Origin: Chara braunii
Lineage: Eukaryota > Streptophyta > Charophyceae > Charales > Characeae
Assembly: GCA_003427395.1 (NCBI GenBank)
Contig: BFEA01000692.1
Location: 85,773-119,970, forward strand
Length of the DNA: 34,198 nucleotides
Reading direction: 5' to 3'
Part shown: in pieces, positions 19,855-29,686 of the stretch
Position numbering within the stretch: the first letter of the stretch is position 1
Layout of the letters: every line of letters begins with the position of its first letter
Made by a program: the position numbers and the translations under genes
Notes under the pieces: generated by a model
What the model was told of the DNA's origin: nothing
What the model saw: the letters and a program-made list of their open reading frames with translations, nothing else
Databases searched by the model: none

Positions 19855-21260
19855 CTCTAGCACGTGGCGAGCTTCTAAAGCAACTACCTGTCAAACTGAA
19901 TCTCAGACCAAGTAGTAGCCTCACTCAGTCACATGCAATGCCAAACCACAAAAGTAAGTACTCTCGCCACCCCAAGTTAATTTAGCAAACAATAGTTCAT
20001 AGTCTTTCAATTATTTAACCCTTTACTCCCGGCTTACATAGGGCATTGGGATTGGTCATTCATCTTAGAAACAATGCCAACCCTCTGCCTTAGGTATACA
20101 CGAACAGGTTGCAAAACTACTTTTCTCTTCAATGGGCATATGACTAAGTCATTCATCTAAGAAACAATGCTTAGTCGCCCTGAACTGTTTAAAATAGCCA
20201 AGTTATATATACCTTTCTGCACCTTAGTCTTCAAGAGGAGGGCATAGGGCTGGGCCATTCATCTTAGAAACAATGTCCAGCCTGCCCAGGTTACCTTCAG
20301 TTATAACTCTTAATTATACTCTCTTCGCTTGTGATAAGGCTATAGTCAGACCATTCATCTTAGAAACAATGCCTGACTAGCCCTGTTCGTATATGAGTAC
20401 ATATATATACAACATTATAGAGAATCATATTGCTTCGTTCTCATTATGGTCCTAAGGCCTCAGACTTGGACCATTCATCTTATAAACAATGTCTAGTCCT
20501 CTGGTCCTGAATCCTCCCTCATAATAAAAACAATCAAGGAGAGATGAGCCATTCATCTTAGAAACAATGCTCAACTCTCCCTTTTTCAGCATACAAAAAA
20601 GCAGAGTACCCTGGGTCTAACCCAGAGACTGTTCAGAAACCACCCAAGTAAGACAGCGGCCAGACCATTCATCTTAGAAACAATGTCTGACCCTCAAAGG
20701 TCAAGCAAGCAATACCCCTCAGAAGTAAGTAGCCAGGTCATTCATCTTAGAAACAATGCCTGGCATAATTAAAGAAACACAGCAACCAAGCCATTCATCT
20801 TAGAAACAATGCTTGGTTCTTCAGAAAACAAAACAAAACATAGCAGTCAGGCCATTCATCTTAGAAACTATGCCTGCCCCTATAAGACCTATTCAATCGC
20901 AAGCAAACTGCCTTGCTCCCAACCTTCCCCCTGATGCAACCCCTTGTGACAATCTGCTTTCAGGCAATCAAAGAGACTGAAACTGCCATTATACATGCAT
21001 TCCTTTAGTTAGTCTGATTTTGTATCCTGAAACTCAATCCAAAAAGTCAAAGTAAGTGTTGCATACAGCCCAATCAACCAATACATGGGGAGGTGTATAG
21101 ATAGGGGTTATACTGGGTTTATAAGGGAAAGCAAAGGTTACCTGTCAGTTCCCTGCCTCCAGAACTCCTCCTGAGTTCCGGCAGAGCTCCCGCAATCGGT
21201 GGGTGGACTTCCCACGGAGTCTTGTTGCGGTCCTACGGGTTGCAATCCCGCTTGTCGCCT
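19855..21260 (+). mobile_element. Hairpin-array element, copy B (non-coding, orientation arbitrary)
   Basis: This segment is colinear with copy A at 12345-13280. It has CTCTAGCAC (19855), ten hairpin units (20050-20880), ACATGCATT with TGTATCCTGAAA 28 bp on (20993 and 21021), and a GC block CCAGAACTCCTCCTG..GCAGAGCTCCCGCAATC (21153-21197). After the GC block, GGTCCTACGGGTTGCAATC corresponds to GGTCCCACAGGCTTGCAGTC in copy A. No protein-coding frame fits. The true ends are unknown; the 122-bp repeats just upstream may belong to the same element. Confidence 0.5.
20050..20880. repeat. Ten hairpins with one conserved loop and differing complementary arms
   Basis: CATTCATCTTAGAAACAATG or a one-to-two base variant starts at 20057, 20150, 20256, 20352, 20472, 20550, 20666, 20739, 20792 and 20853. 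Its CATT/AATG ends can pair, leaving loop CATCTTAGAAAC. Outside it, usually after one unpaired T or C, arms differ between units yet pair within each: TTGG/CCAA, GACTAAG/CTTAGTC, GGCTGG/CCAGCC, TAGTCAG/CTGACTA, GACT/AGTC, GGAGAGATGAG/CTCAACTCTCC, GGCCAGA/TCTGACC, GCCAGG/CCTGGC, AACCAAG/CTTGGTT, CAGG/CCTG. Spacing is irregular (53-120 bp). Confidence 0.93.
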
Positions 21261-23605
21261 TCCTCTCAGAACCACTAGACTAGACTTAGGAAAGACAGGT
21301 AGAGATAGTTTTCAGACTCTCAGATCCAAGAAGGGTGCTCTCAGACTCGCAGGAGAGGGCCTTCAAATCTTCACTCGCCTGAGGGTCCCGCAATGGTGGC
21401 TCCTTGACTCCTTAATCCGAAGTCAACTGCCAACCATTGACTCCTTGGCGACTCTCCAATTCACGGCAAGCCTCCTCGCTCCACAAACGCAGATCATACC
21501 GCAGCGTTCATGACCCGCAGTGCCAGGTCGCTGGAGGTTCGCCTACTCGCGGCTCTCTCCCAGCCGCTTTACACAAATAGGATGGACTGCGCACCTGCCA
21601 ACAGTCTAGCTTGCAATACGAAGCTAACTTGCTGCAGTCTCCCCCTGCTCCAACAGCCCACCGCTTTGCTCAGTACGTCCGCCCCCTACTGCAGTCAATC
21701 CACAACCGCGACGCAAAGCTGTAGCAGTTCACCGCCTAGTTCGTCAGCTGTCCTACCAGGCAGATCACAGTCCCAACTAAGGCCCATCGGAATCACGTGT
21801 TTAGTGCCAAGTAGCAATCTACAGGTTCACTAGGAAACTCACGCTGACAAAAATACAGTTGGGATACCCGTACGCATAGCCACACTCAGCTCATTCTCAA
21901 TCAATCTATGACTGACGAGCAACCTACATAGGTTAATAACCTGCCTTTCTCCCTCCCCAAAATCTGGTCCTAATAGTTCGGTGTAAACATATCGCACAGT
22001 CTGTCCGCTCACTCGGTTAGTTGTGGACAACTGGACCCAGCACGCCCATTCAATATGGTCGATTGACTGTGAACCGCCCGTTCTCACGCCAGTTTGAACG
22101 ACCCGGATCCTGACTGCGTTTTCCACTAGGACATGGAGTTATACACCGTCACTGCGAAATCACCCCCTTCTCGTTTTCACCCATCATGCCAAGGAATGCA
22201 GACAGATCCGTCATCGACCTATTCGCGCCCAGCCTAACATCATTATTCTTCTCCTGGCGGTTGCAACTCCACCAGTCATCGAGGTAAGAGCTCACTCTCT
22301 CTCTCTCTCTCCCTCTGCTTGATACACTTGTCTGGCAAGTCAGCCAGACTCACGGAATCCTACAGGCGCCGCGACGTCGTGGCCTCGTTACAGACACAAG
22401 AACTGTTACAGTGCTTCCTCCAGTTCGGTCTGCAATCGGGCCACCACCTCACCCTGCGCCGCCAGTTCCGAGGTACGTACTCCTTGCTCGATACTCCTCC
22501 TCCTCTTCTCAGTTATATCTCTTCTTATCTCTTGTTCACCTCACCTCCCCTCTTTCTGACCCTCACCTTCCTTCACCACGGTTCGGGTTGTGCTTGAATC
22601 GGACTCCCCGAACATGCAGGCCAGGAACAACTCTCCTTCGAGGGGGCCAGGTACTCATCTCTTCTCTTCGCCTTCTCTTTCTAGTTTTGTCTGCGGTCCT
22701 TCCCGACTTCACCACGCACCCTCCACTGTACTGACCTCCTAATCTACTAACTCTCCTCCAAAACTAACACCATATTCTAATTCACCTGGTGCAAAAATCC
22801 CAGGTTTGCAACTTACCTCGCTCGGATCCGTCGAAGATCGAGCGAGATTCGGAGTTTTCACTCCCATCTCCCTCACTAATCTAGCACTCCAAACGAATCC
22901 GCCCCACGTCAAAACCCCTATACAGCAACTTTCCCCGCTTGTTTTCATCAAGGAACGAACGGGGCAGGCGTTTTTCGTCTTCCGTCATAGCTAGCTCCTT
23001 CTTCGCATGCATTGAGCACGCCCCCTCGTCTAGGTTCATTCAGCCATTTCTCAGCCGCTGCACTAAACCAGGCACGGCCTCGACTGACTCAACAGCAGGC
23101 CAGTGGAAAATGGGAGTCGACATCCGCCACGAAGTGGGTAACTGCTTTCATCCACAGAAAGCAAACCCCACCCCCCCCCGAGGCAACTCGTTTGCAGGAA
23201 ACCGATCCGCCCGAACCCTCTCTACTGCTGTCCCTCACTCGCTGAACTCCCAGCTCGTCGCCCCTGTTCTGCGCCTCCCCTGCAGCTCCGCATTCCCCCT
23301 CCTGTGAATGTACCCGGGCGAAGATCCGGGCCAGGTTCACCCGGTCCGCCTCCGCCTTTCCTTCCTTTGCTGCTATCGCCTCGCTACCTCTCCGCCCGCT
23401 CTCACTCACTGTGCTCCACCCCGCCTGGCTCCTCATGCTTAGCGCCCGTCATCTCTCCGCTCCCCTGCGCGCTTCGCTCGTCCCGTTTGCGCTCACTGCG
23501 TTTCTGCAGCCACCCGGTCCCTCGACACTGCCCGTTTCGACAGACAGCCGAGTGCCAAAATGCAGAAAGCGCTTGGTTGTCGGACCGCCTCCGATATATA
23601 CTTAC
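21261..23605. other. Unassigned non-coding DNA, pyrimidine-rich in part
   Basis: No gene is recognised. Plus-strand frames are Pro/Ser/Leu-rich from C/T-rich composition. A (CT)n tract lies at 22295-22311, after GAGGTAAG. GTACGT (22473) and GTACTC (22650) are likewise followed by long C/T tracts ending in CAG or TAG. Confidence 0.4.
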
Positions 23606-23673
23606 CATTCTTGCGCAGGGGCCCCGCTAGTCTTCTCTGTATCGTTCCAATTTTAGCGGATGTCCCGAAGGAC
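23606..23673 (-). pseudogene. U6 snRNA-like sequence, 3'-truncated
   Basis: The minus strand reads GTCCTTCGGGACATCCG, then AAAATTGGAACGATACAGAG, AAGACTAGCGGGGCCCCTGC and GCAAGAATG, after which similarity to U6 stops. It keeps the plant-type 5' hairpin, the ACAGAG box and the AGC triad, and loses the last third (about 68 of 102 nt). No T-run terminator follows. The AT-rich stretch TATATATCGG comes right after the break. It is a separate copy from the one at 16594, with different substitutions. Confidence 0.82.
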
Positions 23674-23741
23674 TCAACCGTGGCATTGCCCCATGACACC
23701 ACCAAAGGCCGCCCGACCTTCTCCTCTACCGCTCCAGGTTT

Positions 23742-23806
23742 CGTCGTCTGGGTTCGAACACGGTATTTCAACAGTTCATGGGTGTACCCACTGAGCTCGG
23801 CCCTTA
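23742..23806 (-). repeat. tRNA-like sequence with A and B boxes
   Basis: The minus strand has GAGCTCAGTGGGTACACC (A box, within 23781-23800) and TGTTCGAACCC (B box, 23750-23760), at roughly tRNA spacing. It does not fold into an obvious complete cloverleaf by eye, so I call it tRNA-like rather than a tRNA gene. About 75 nt downstream on the same strand lies the truncated U6-like sequence; its 5' half matches the tRNA-like piece at 16551-16590. Confidence 0.65.
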
Positions 23807-26244
23807 GGCCCCGGAAGTAACCTCGGCCCTGCGCCTCACCCACGGCACCGCCCCATGCGACCCTATATCAACCCCGGTATCGCGTTCGAAACGGGACGCG
23901 AACAGGGGGAAAGTTAAAACCAAAAATAACAAGAGGTAAAAAAAAAAAAAGTAAACTTAATAATAAATAGAAAAAACAAAACCGGGGAAAAAGGAGGGGA
24001 ACTACAAACTCCTCGCCTCCCCCGTGGGTCGGGCCCGCCGCCGCGCCCATTAACAAAACCGAGGGGGATAGCCTTGTTGGGCCCTCAATCCCTCAGGTTT
24101 TGCTCCACGGTGCTCCGCTGCCGCTGCGCCGACGCCCTGCTGGCCTCGATCCCCAGACCTCCGTATCGTCAACCCAGTGTTGTAACCTATAGGGCTATGC
24201 CCAAGCCTGGGACCAGCGCCCGCAGAAATACAAGGCAGTGCGGCGCGGCGCTTTGGGCCGACAAACTGGCTGCGCAGCTCCCAGCGCCCGCGCCCGCTTG
24301 CTCATACCGTGCCATAATTGCCCCACGCGCCATCCTACGACACCCCGCTCACCGCACGAAGTCGCGCCGTCGTTGCCGATGTCGTCGTCGGGGCCGATGT
24401 CCGCACGCGCGCTCGACTCGGTCAAGCGTAGCCTATTGAAAAAAAATATCCCTAATTCTTGCTTAATCAGAATTAAATAGGTGTTAATAATATCATTAAA
24501 CAAAACGACCGACGTCCGTGCCGGCTCTATGATCAACAACAGAAAAGAATCACGCGCGCCTTAAACCCGCGCGCCCACGCACTCTCTATTGTAGTCAACC
24601 ACCCGGTCAACGTAACTCTCAGACGCAGCCGCGCCTCGCGCGGTATACTTAACTTTTAGGCCAAACTCATTTCTTATGTCACTTGCAAAAACCAGGGCGG
24701 ATACCCTTGTAAGGGTATTCGCACCGACACCGCCCATCAGAACGGTTATTAACTACAGCCCAAGAGCAGACATTGACTATAGGCGCACTCTGTGATCTCA
24801 CTTATACTGTTTTTTTTTTTTTTTTAACTAAAATGAGACAAAATTTTGATGAGCCATATAAGGACAGAGACAGCAAAACAATCTTCGGTCCAAAAAGGTC
24901 GTCAACGCGATTGCGTTCCATGCCAAATGGGCCCAATTCCACGAATCTGTATGACAGCGACCAACTGTCGCCCCGTAAGAAGCACAAACGCTTTTTCTTA
25001 CCTCCTTAATACCTCTCAACGACGGGCTATCGTCAATGCATAGCTAGATTGTCATATATACTTTTGCAAGGAAAATGAGCAATAGCGAGATGACAATCTT
25101 CAGATTGCACAATCACATTGAAAGCCAGATCGTATCACAGTGTTTAGAAAGCAGCATTGCACCAATATGACACCAATGGAGAATTGTAGCATTGAAAAGT
25201 CCATGTCAATGAGAGCTTGCTCTCGCCACCACCAACATATGTATCCAGTCCCTATCTCCCAACTTGGCACTTGGCGCCCAACCTACTCCCTACACAGCTA
25301 CTACTAGCCTGTTATATACCCGATTGAACTTCAATCCACAACGAATTCATACGTTCCCATACACGCATGCAATTTCAGAGTAGACTCGAAGGAGGCAAAT
25401 CCACACAAAACCAGAGAGGAGATATGCACAGCGGAAGCTCAAAATACACAGAGAATTGAAAAACGAATTTCAATTCTGCAATCCCTCATCCTCCTCCAAT
25501 CAATCCAGAATACTTGTTCCAAGAATCCCAACCACGTTATCAACACCCATGGACCAATTATTTACAAGATTTCATCGAATACTTTGGGAGTCTTCTTCTT
25601 CCTCCCTCTTCCTCAAGCTCTAGCTATGGTGCCTGCGGGCACACACCCTCCTAAATCCAACACCCCTCTGCACCACTCAAGAAGCCCACTGCAGATGAAG
25701 TGTCCACTCAGCAGGGGAGCGCAGCTCCCAGGATGATGAAGAAGAACAGCAAATCGATGAAGATGAAGATCTGCCACTTCGAAGCAGGCATAGAGAAGCT
25801 GCTTCGATGGCGGCTGTCGAAACCCCAATAGGACAGCTATGGAGGAAGCACCACGCAGAGCAGGGCCTGATGTCCCTGGGCCAATTCCGCACCAGCCAGG
25901 TAAGCCCAGTTATGGCCGTCAGCTTCCCTTGAACGAGGAAGACGAACGAGCACTTTGAATTAGCGCAGCTCCAGCCGCGACCTCCAGCAGCACTTCATGA
26001 AAAAAAATGACGAAGCAGAACCCCAAATTCGTTGGCCCCTGCCTACTTCTACCCGACTTCCTTAGACCTACAACACAGTAACCACCTACAGACCTATCTG
26101 ACCGTCCAAACAGAAAACATCTACGGCCCAACAGTCAAGATCTACCTACATGCATATAGATGGAATCCTAGACTAAGGGAACCCAACGCTAGGACACACA
26201 AAGAAATACCTATGGGCCTACCAGTTTCCAGAAGGGCAGAAAAG
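23807..26244. other. Unassigned non-coding DNA
   Basis: No gene is recognised. It includes an A run (23939-23950), a T run (about 24811-24825), and two neat inverted repeats: ATACCCTT/AAGGGTAT with a 2-base loop near 24704-24721, and AGATTGTCAT (25046-25055) against ATGACAATCT (25090-25099). A CAGGTAAG occurs at about 25897. Confidence 0.4.
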
Positions 26245-26520
26245 GACAAAACAACAAGGCTGAGTGGCCTAAGACTATGAAGCAAAGACTACTAGCAACA
26301 GGTTCAAGGTTCAAGCCCAATAAACCTCAAAAATAGCCACACACCACAAACACACTACAAGTCACGGGTTCAAGTCCTCCAACACCCAAAACAAGGAACC
26401 AACAAACACAGTTAGTGTACACACAGACAAACACATACACACAATACCAGTCACGGGATCGAATCCCGGAAAGCACAAAACAGACAGCAACAAAATTAGT
26501 GTACAGCCTGCATCTCACTG
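26245..26520 (+). repeat. tRNA-derived SINE candidate with duplicated 3' part
   Basis: GGCTGAGTGGCCTAAG (about 26258) looks like a Ser/Leu-type tRNA A box, and GGTTCAAGCCC (about 26309) like a B box, about 50 bp apart. Two further B-box-like phrases follow: AGTCACGGGTTCAAGTCC (about 26359) and AGTCACGGGATCGAATCCCG (about 26450). Each leads to a shared TTAGTGTACA end, so the 3' part looks tandemly duplicated with a unit near 90-95 bp. Confidence 0.45.
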
Positions 26521-27290
26521 CAATTCATTGCAAGCCTACTAATTGACAATGCAACTATTGACGTCAGCAGCCTCCGAAGTACTTGAAGATGTCGCCCATG
26601 CAGACCATCGCCAATACCAGGTATGTGCCCTCACATCATCATCATCATCCTTCTCTCTCTCTCCCTCGTCTTCTGACGTCTTCCCTTTGTACACCCGAAG
26701 ACCACCCCTGCGCCTCACTGTACAACCAAGCCCTCATCCAACTATGGAGGCTGGGCTATGGCGCTGTCCTCAGCAGCGCCCTGTTCCCTGCACGACCACA
26801 CGCGCTTGCACCTCGCCTCTCAGCGCCAGCAGCAGCCCACGAGCGTCCACTCCAGCAGCGCTGCCGCTAGCATGCGAGTGCCTGAATCACTGTCCAGGCA
26901 GCGAGCTCCTTCCTATATGGAAAGAGCCTGCCTCATTCGGCAGCCCAGCTGGACTGGCATGGGCCCAGAAGCTTCGGGTAGGCCCCAGGATGTTGCGCCT
27001 CTCTTGCAGCTACTGGGCCTCATTCGGTTGGGCCTCCGAACTGTCTGTGTATGAGGCTGCCATTCTCGTCCATGGCCTGCTTCCTTTTGGAAAGGGCCTG
27101 GAAGGCCGTCGAAAGTCTCGCTGCTCGGCCTGTGTTTTCCTCAACCAACTGGCGCGACGAAACTGCCTGGACCCCAAATACGGAATTGACAGCCGAGGGC
27201 CTTTCGTGATTTGTTAGGCCCGCCTTCACTTAGGGCGGGCACAGATGCAACAGGGGGGCCTTAGGCCTGCTGAGGACCCAGATCCTCACA
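26521..27290 (-). repeat. Probable 3' LTR of element 2 (outer edge not found)
   Basis: The inner edge at 27290 is set by a purine tract: on the minus strand ACAGGAGGAGGGAA is followed directly by TGTGAGGATC, a typical PPT-LTR junction. The other end of the LTR could not be placed, so the left coordinate is arbitrary. A 224-codon plus frame in this region (26543-27217) has no family motif and is antisense to the element; I do not call it a gene. Confidence 0.5.
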
Positions 27291-27402
27291 TTCCCTCCTC
27301 CTGTACTTCGATAGTCCTCTGAGAAGTCTTCTATTCTGCAGACATTTTTCCTTTGAGATCTCTTTCATAGCCTGCAATGACTTGAGGTGCACTTTTCATG
27401 AG

Positions 27403-28162
27403 TTATTGTCGGGTGAACCATCGATCTTCGTTGGGGTCCAGATGATGTCTGAATCTGACCCGGTACTGCATTTTTGGCTTAGGAGGGCAGCCTCTGCCCG
27501 GTGGTCGAGGAACAGGCATCAGACGATGCTCCACGATCTGGTCGATGTCCACTTCGCCATCCATGGTTGGGGGCAGCATTGACCGTCTGGAAGGGAATTG
27601 TGCAGACTCTGCGAAAGGTGCTAGCTTTGAGGCATGGAATACAAGGTGTGTACGTAGATGTGGGGGGATGCGAATCACATAGGAAGGTTCGTCCATCTGA
27701 TCACCCACTACGTCTAAGACCTCCCAACGATCGAAGTACTATGGCATTAACTTTCTGGAAATTCCTAGTTCCTGTCCCAACTCAAAGGATTTAACCCAAA
27801 CTCGTTCTCCTTCCTGAAATTGAGACGGCCGTCTGTGCTTATTCTCATATGCCACCATGGCATCTTGAGCTTTTCTAATATGCTCTACAGTCTGTTGCAG
27901 CATTTGATCATACTTTACAGCAAACTCTATGCTGCCTGGTGCTGCAGATGGTTGAATCTCATGTAGTAGAAAATCTAGAGCGGTTCTAGGCTTCCAACCA
28001 AGATGCAATTGGTTGGGGGTCATGCCAGTCGTGCTGTGTACAACATTGTTATACAGGCTGGCAACGAGAGGCAGTTTCTCGTCTTAGTCATCCTGACTTG
28101 GCTTAATGTAGTGCCCCAGTAAATGCTGCACTACTTGGTTCATTTGTTCTGCCTGTCCATTT
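27403..28162 (-). pseudogene. Integrase C-terminus and chromodomain-like tail, element 2
   Basis: 28023-27739 carries the end of the integrase core and linker (MTPNQLHLGWKPRTALDFLL and FQEGERVWVKSFEL). 27708-27403, in another frame, continues with SYVIRIPPHLRTHLVFHASK and then VDIDQIVEHRLM and YRVRFRHHLDPNEDRWF, a chromodomain-like tail matching the layout in element 1. Between 28162 and 28023 the frame is interrupted by a TAG near 28083. The module would bind DNA or chromatin during integration. Confidence 0.85.
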
Positions 28163-28660
28163 CACGCAGGGTGATTCCCTGATGTCATCTGCAGTTTGGT
28201 TCCCGTCTGTTGGGTTGTGCTTTGCCACAGTTCGCTTGTGAAACGTACATCCCGGTCACTGACTATAGACTTAGGTAAACCAAAGTCCCGTACCCAGTTG
28301 TCCATGAACAGTCTGACGACATAGTCAGTTCTAGCAATCTCCGACATAGCGATCAGTCTGGCATACTTGGAAAAATGGTCTACTATAACGAAGATGTGCC
28401 TTTTCCCTGACCCGCTGGTCACAAGAGTATCCATGAAGTCCATGGACACACTCTGACCAGGACCTTCAGGAATCGGCAAGGGCTTGATGAGCCCGAGCGA
28501 AGCCTGAGTCCTTGGTTTGTCCGATTGGCAAACCTGGCAGGTTTCTACGTATCTTTTGGCATCTTGCATCATAGTTGGCCACCAGAATCTCTATTCTAGG
28601 TTAGCTGATGTTTTCCTGTAGCCAAAATGTCCACTTGACATCGTGACACTCTCCTAGAAA
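28162..28660 (-). pseudogene. Integrase catalytic core, element 2
   Basis: The frame has CQVCQSDKPRTQ (the CxxC half of the zinc module), MDFMDTLVTSGSGKRHIFVI with VDHFSKYARLI (first Asp), and SDRDVRFTSELW (second Asp). It then hits a TGA inside the HPxxNGQAEQMN block at 28163-28165; the Glu of NGQAEQ lies just after the stop. The HH half of the zinc module is upstream in another frame (ECHDVK, then GHFGYRKT) with a TAG near 28600. So the gene has at least two stops and one frameshift. Confidence 0.9.
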
Positions 28661-29686
28661 TAAACTACGCAAAGACTCACTATTGGGAACACATAGCCTT
28701 TTATTCCCTGCCTTTTCAAGAAACAACAAGTCGTCTACCATCATAAATTCATCCAAAGTCACTTTGTCCTTTGCTTGGAATTTACGAATGATCTCAGACA
28801 TAACTGGATCTTGCTGATAGGCGTCCACCAATGATCGAGTTAGATCATTAGATGTGCCAAATTCAGTAACTAACGCGCCCAGATAATCTGCCCGACGAGA
28901 TAACGCATCAACCACTTTGTTGTACTCTCCCTTGATTGGTTCAAGTTGATAGTCATACATGTCTATCACTTGTATCCATCGCTTGAGCGCATCAGAGAGC
29001 ACACGTTGTGTCTTGATCCAGCGCAAGGTCGCATGGTCAGATCTCACGTAGAAGAATCTGCCTAGGAGATAATGTCTCCAATGAACCAGCGCTCTATATA
29101 GGGCATAGAGCTCACGCTCATACGTGGACTTTGCTAGCTTTTGAGATGGCATCTTCTTACTCATATACTCAATTGGTCTCAACTTTGGCCCCTCCTTTTG
29201 CACAAGGACCGCACCTATGCCATATTGGCTGGCGTATGTGGTCACAACAAAGGGTTTATCAGGATCAGGAAGTTTGAGGACTTCATAGTGGGTCAGAGCA
29301 TACTTTATTTTCCTGAAGGCCGCCTCACACTCTTCAGTCCACTCCCAAGGGGTGTCAAGTCGAGTTAGATCTGTTAATGGGGAAGCTATAGTACTATAGT
29401 TCTTAACAAACAGACGATAGTAGCCTGTCATCCCCAAAAACGATCTGACCTCAGTAACAGTCTGAGGTCTAGGCCAGTCACGTATCCTGGCGACCTTATC
29501 ATCATCCGGCCTCAATCCATCCGCTGAGATTTCATGACCCAAGTACAAGATTTTGGTGCGACCGAACTTGCATTTCTCCAAGTTAACCTTGTACTGGTGC
29601 TGTCTTAGGACACCTAGCACTATTTTCAAGTGCTCACCGTGCTCCTCTACAGTCCTACTAAAGATAAGAATCGTCGAGGTACACAA
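28601..29686 (-). pseudogene. RT C-terminal half and RNase H, element 2
   Basis: A long open frame (361 codons) begins just after the RT active site with [19 protein letters not shown] and runs through FGRTKILYLGHEIS, SFLGMTGYYRLFVKNYS and the RNase H. In RNase H the usual TTDAS is TTYAS (FVVTTYASQYGIGAVLVQ), so the first catalytic Asp is Tyr. STYERELYAL and RSDHATLRWI, which hold the next Glu and Asp, are kept. Integrase N-terminal sequence (CVPNSESLRSLFLGECHDVK) follows in the same frame. The YLDD motif lies in a different frame just upstream. Confidence 0.93.

Noticed and set aside
20050-20880. CRISPR-like array (repeated 20-mers with unique spacers)
   Set aside because: Spacing varies from 53 to 120 bp, the setting is eukaryotic, no cas genes are present, and the complementary flanks belong to the repeat rather than to spacers.
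26543-27217. 224-codon plus-strand open frame
   Set aside because: It lies in the probable LTR of element 2, antisense, with Ser/Pro/Leu-rich low complexity at the start and no family motif.
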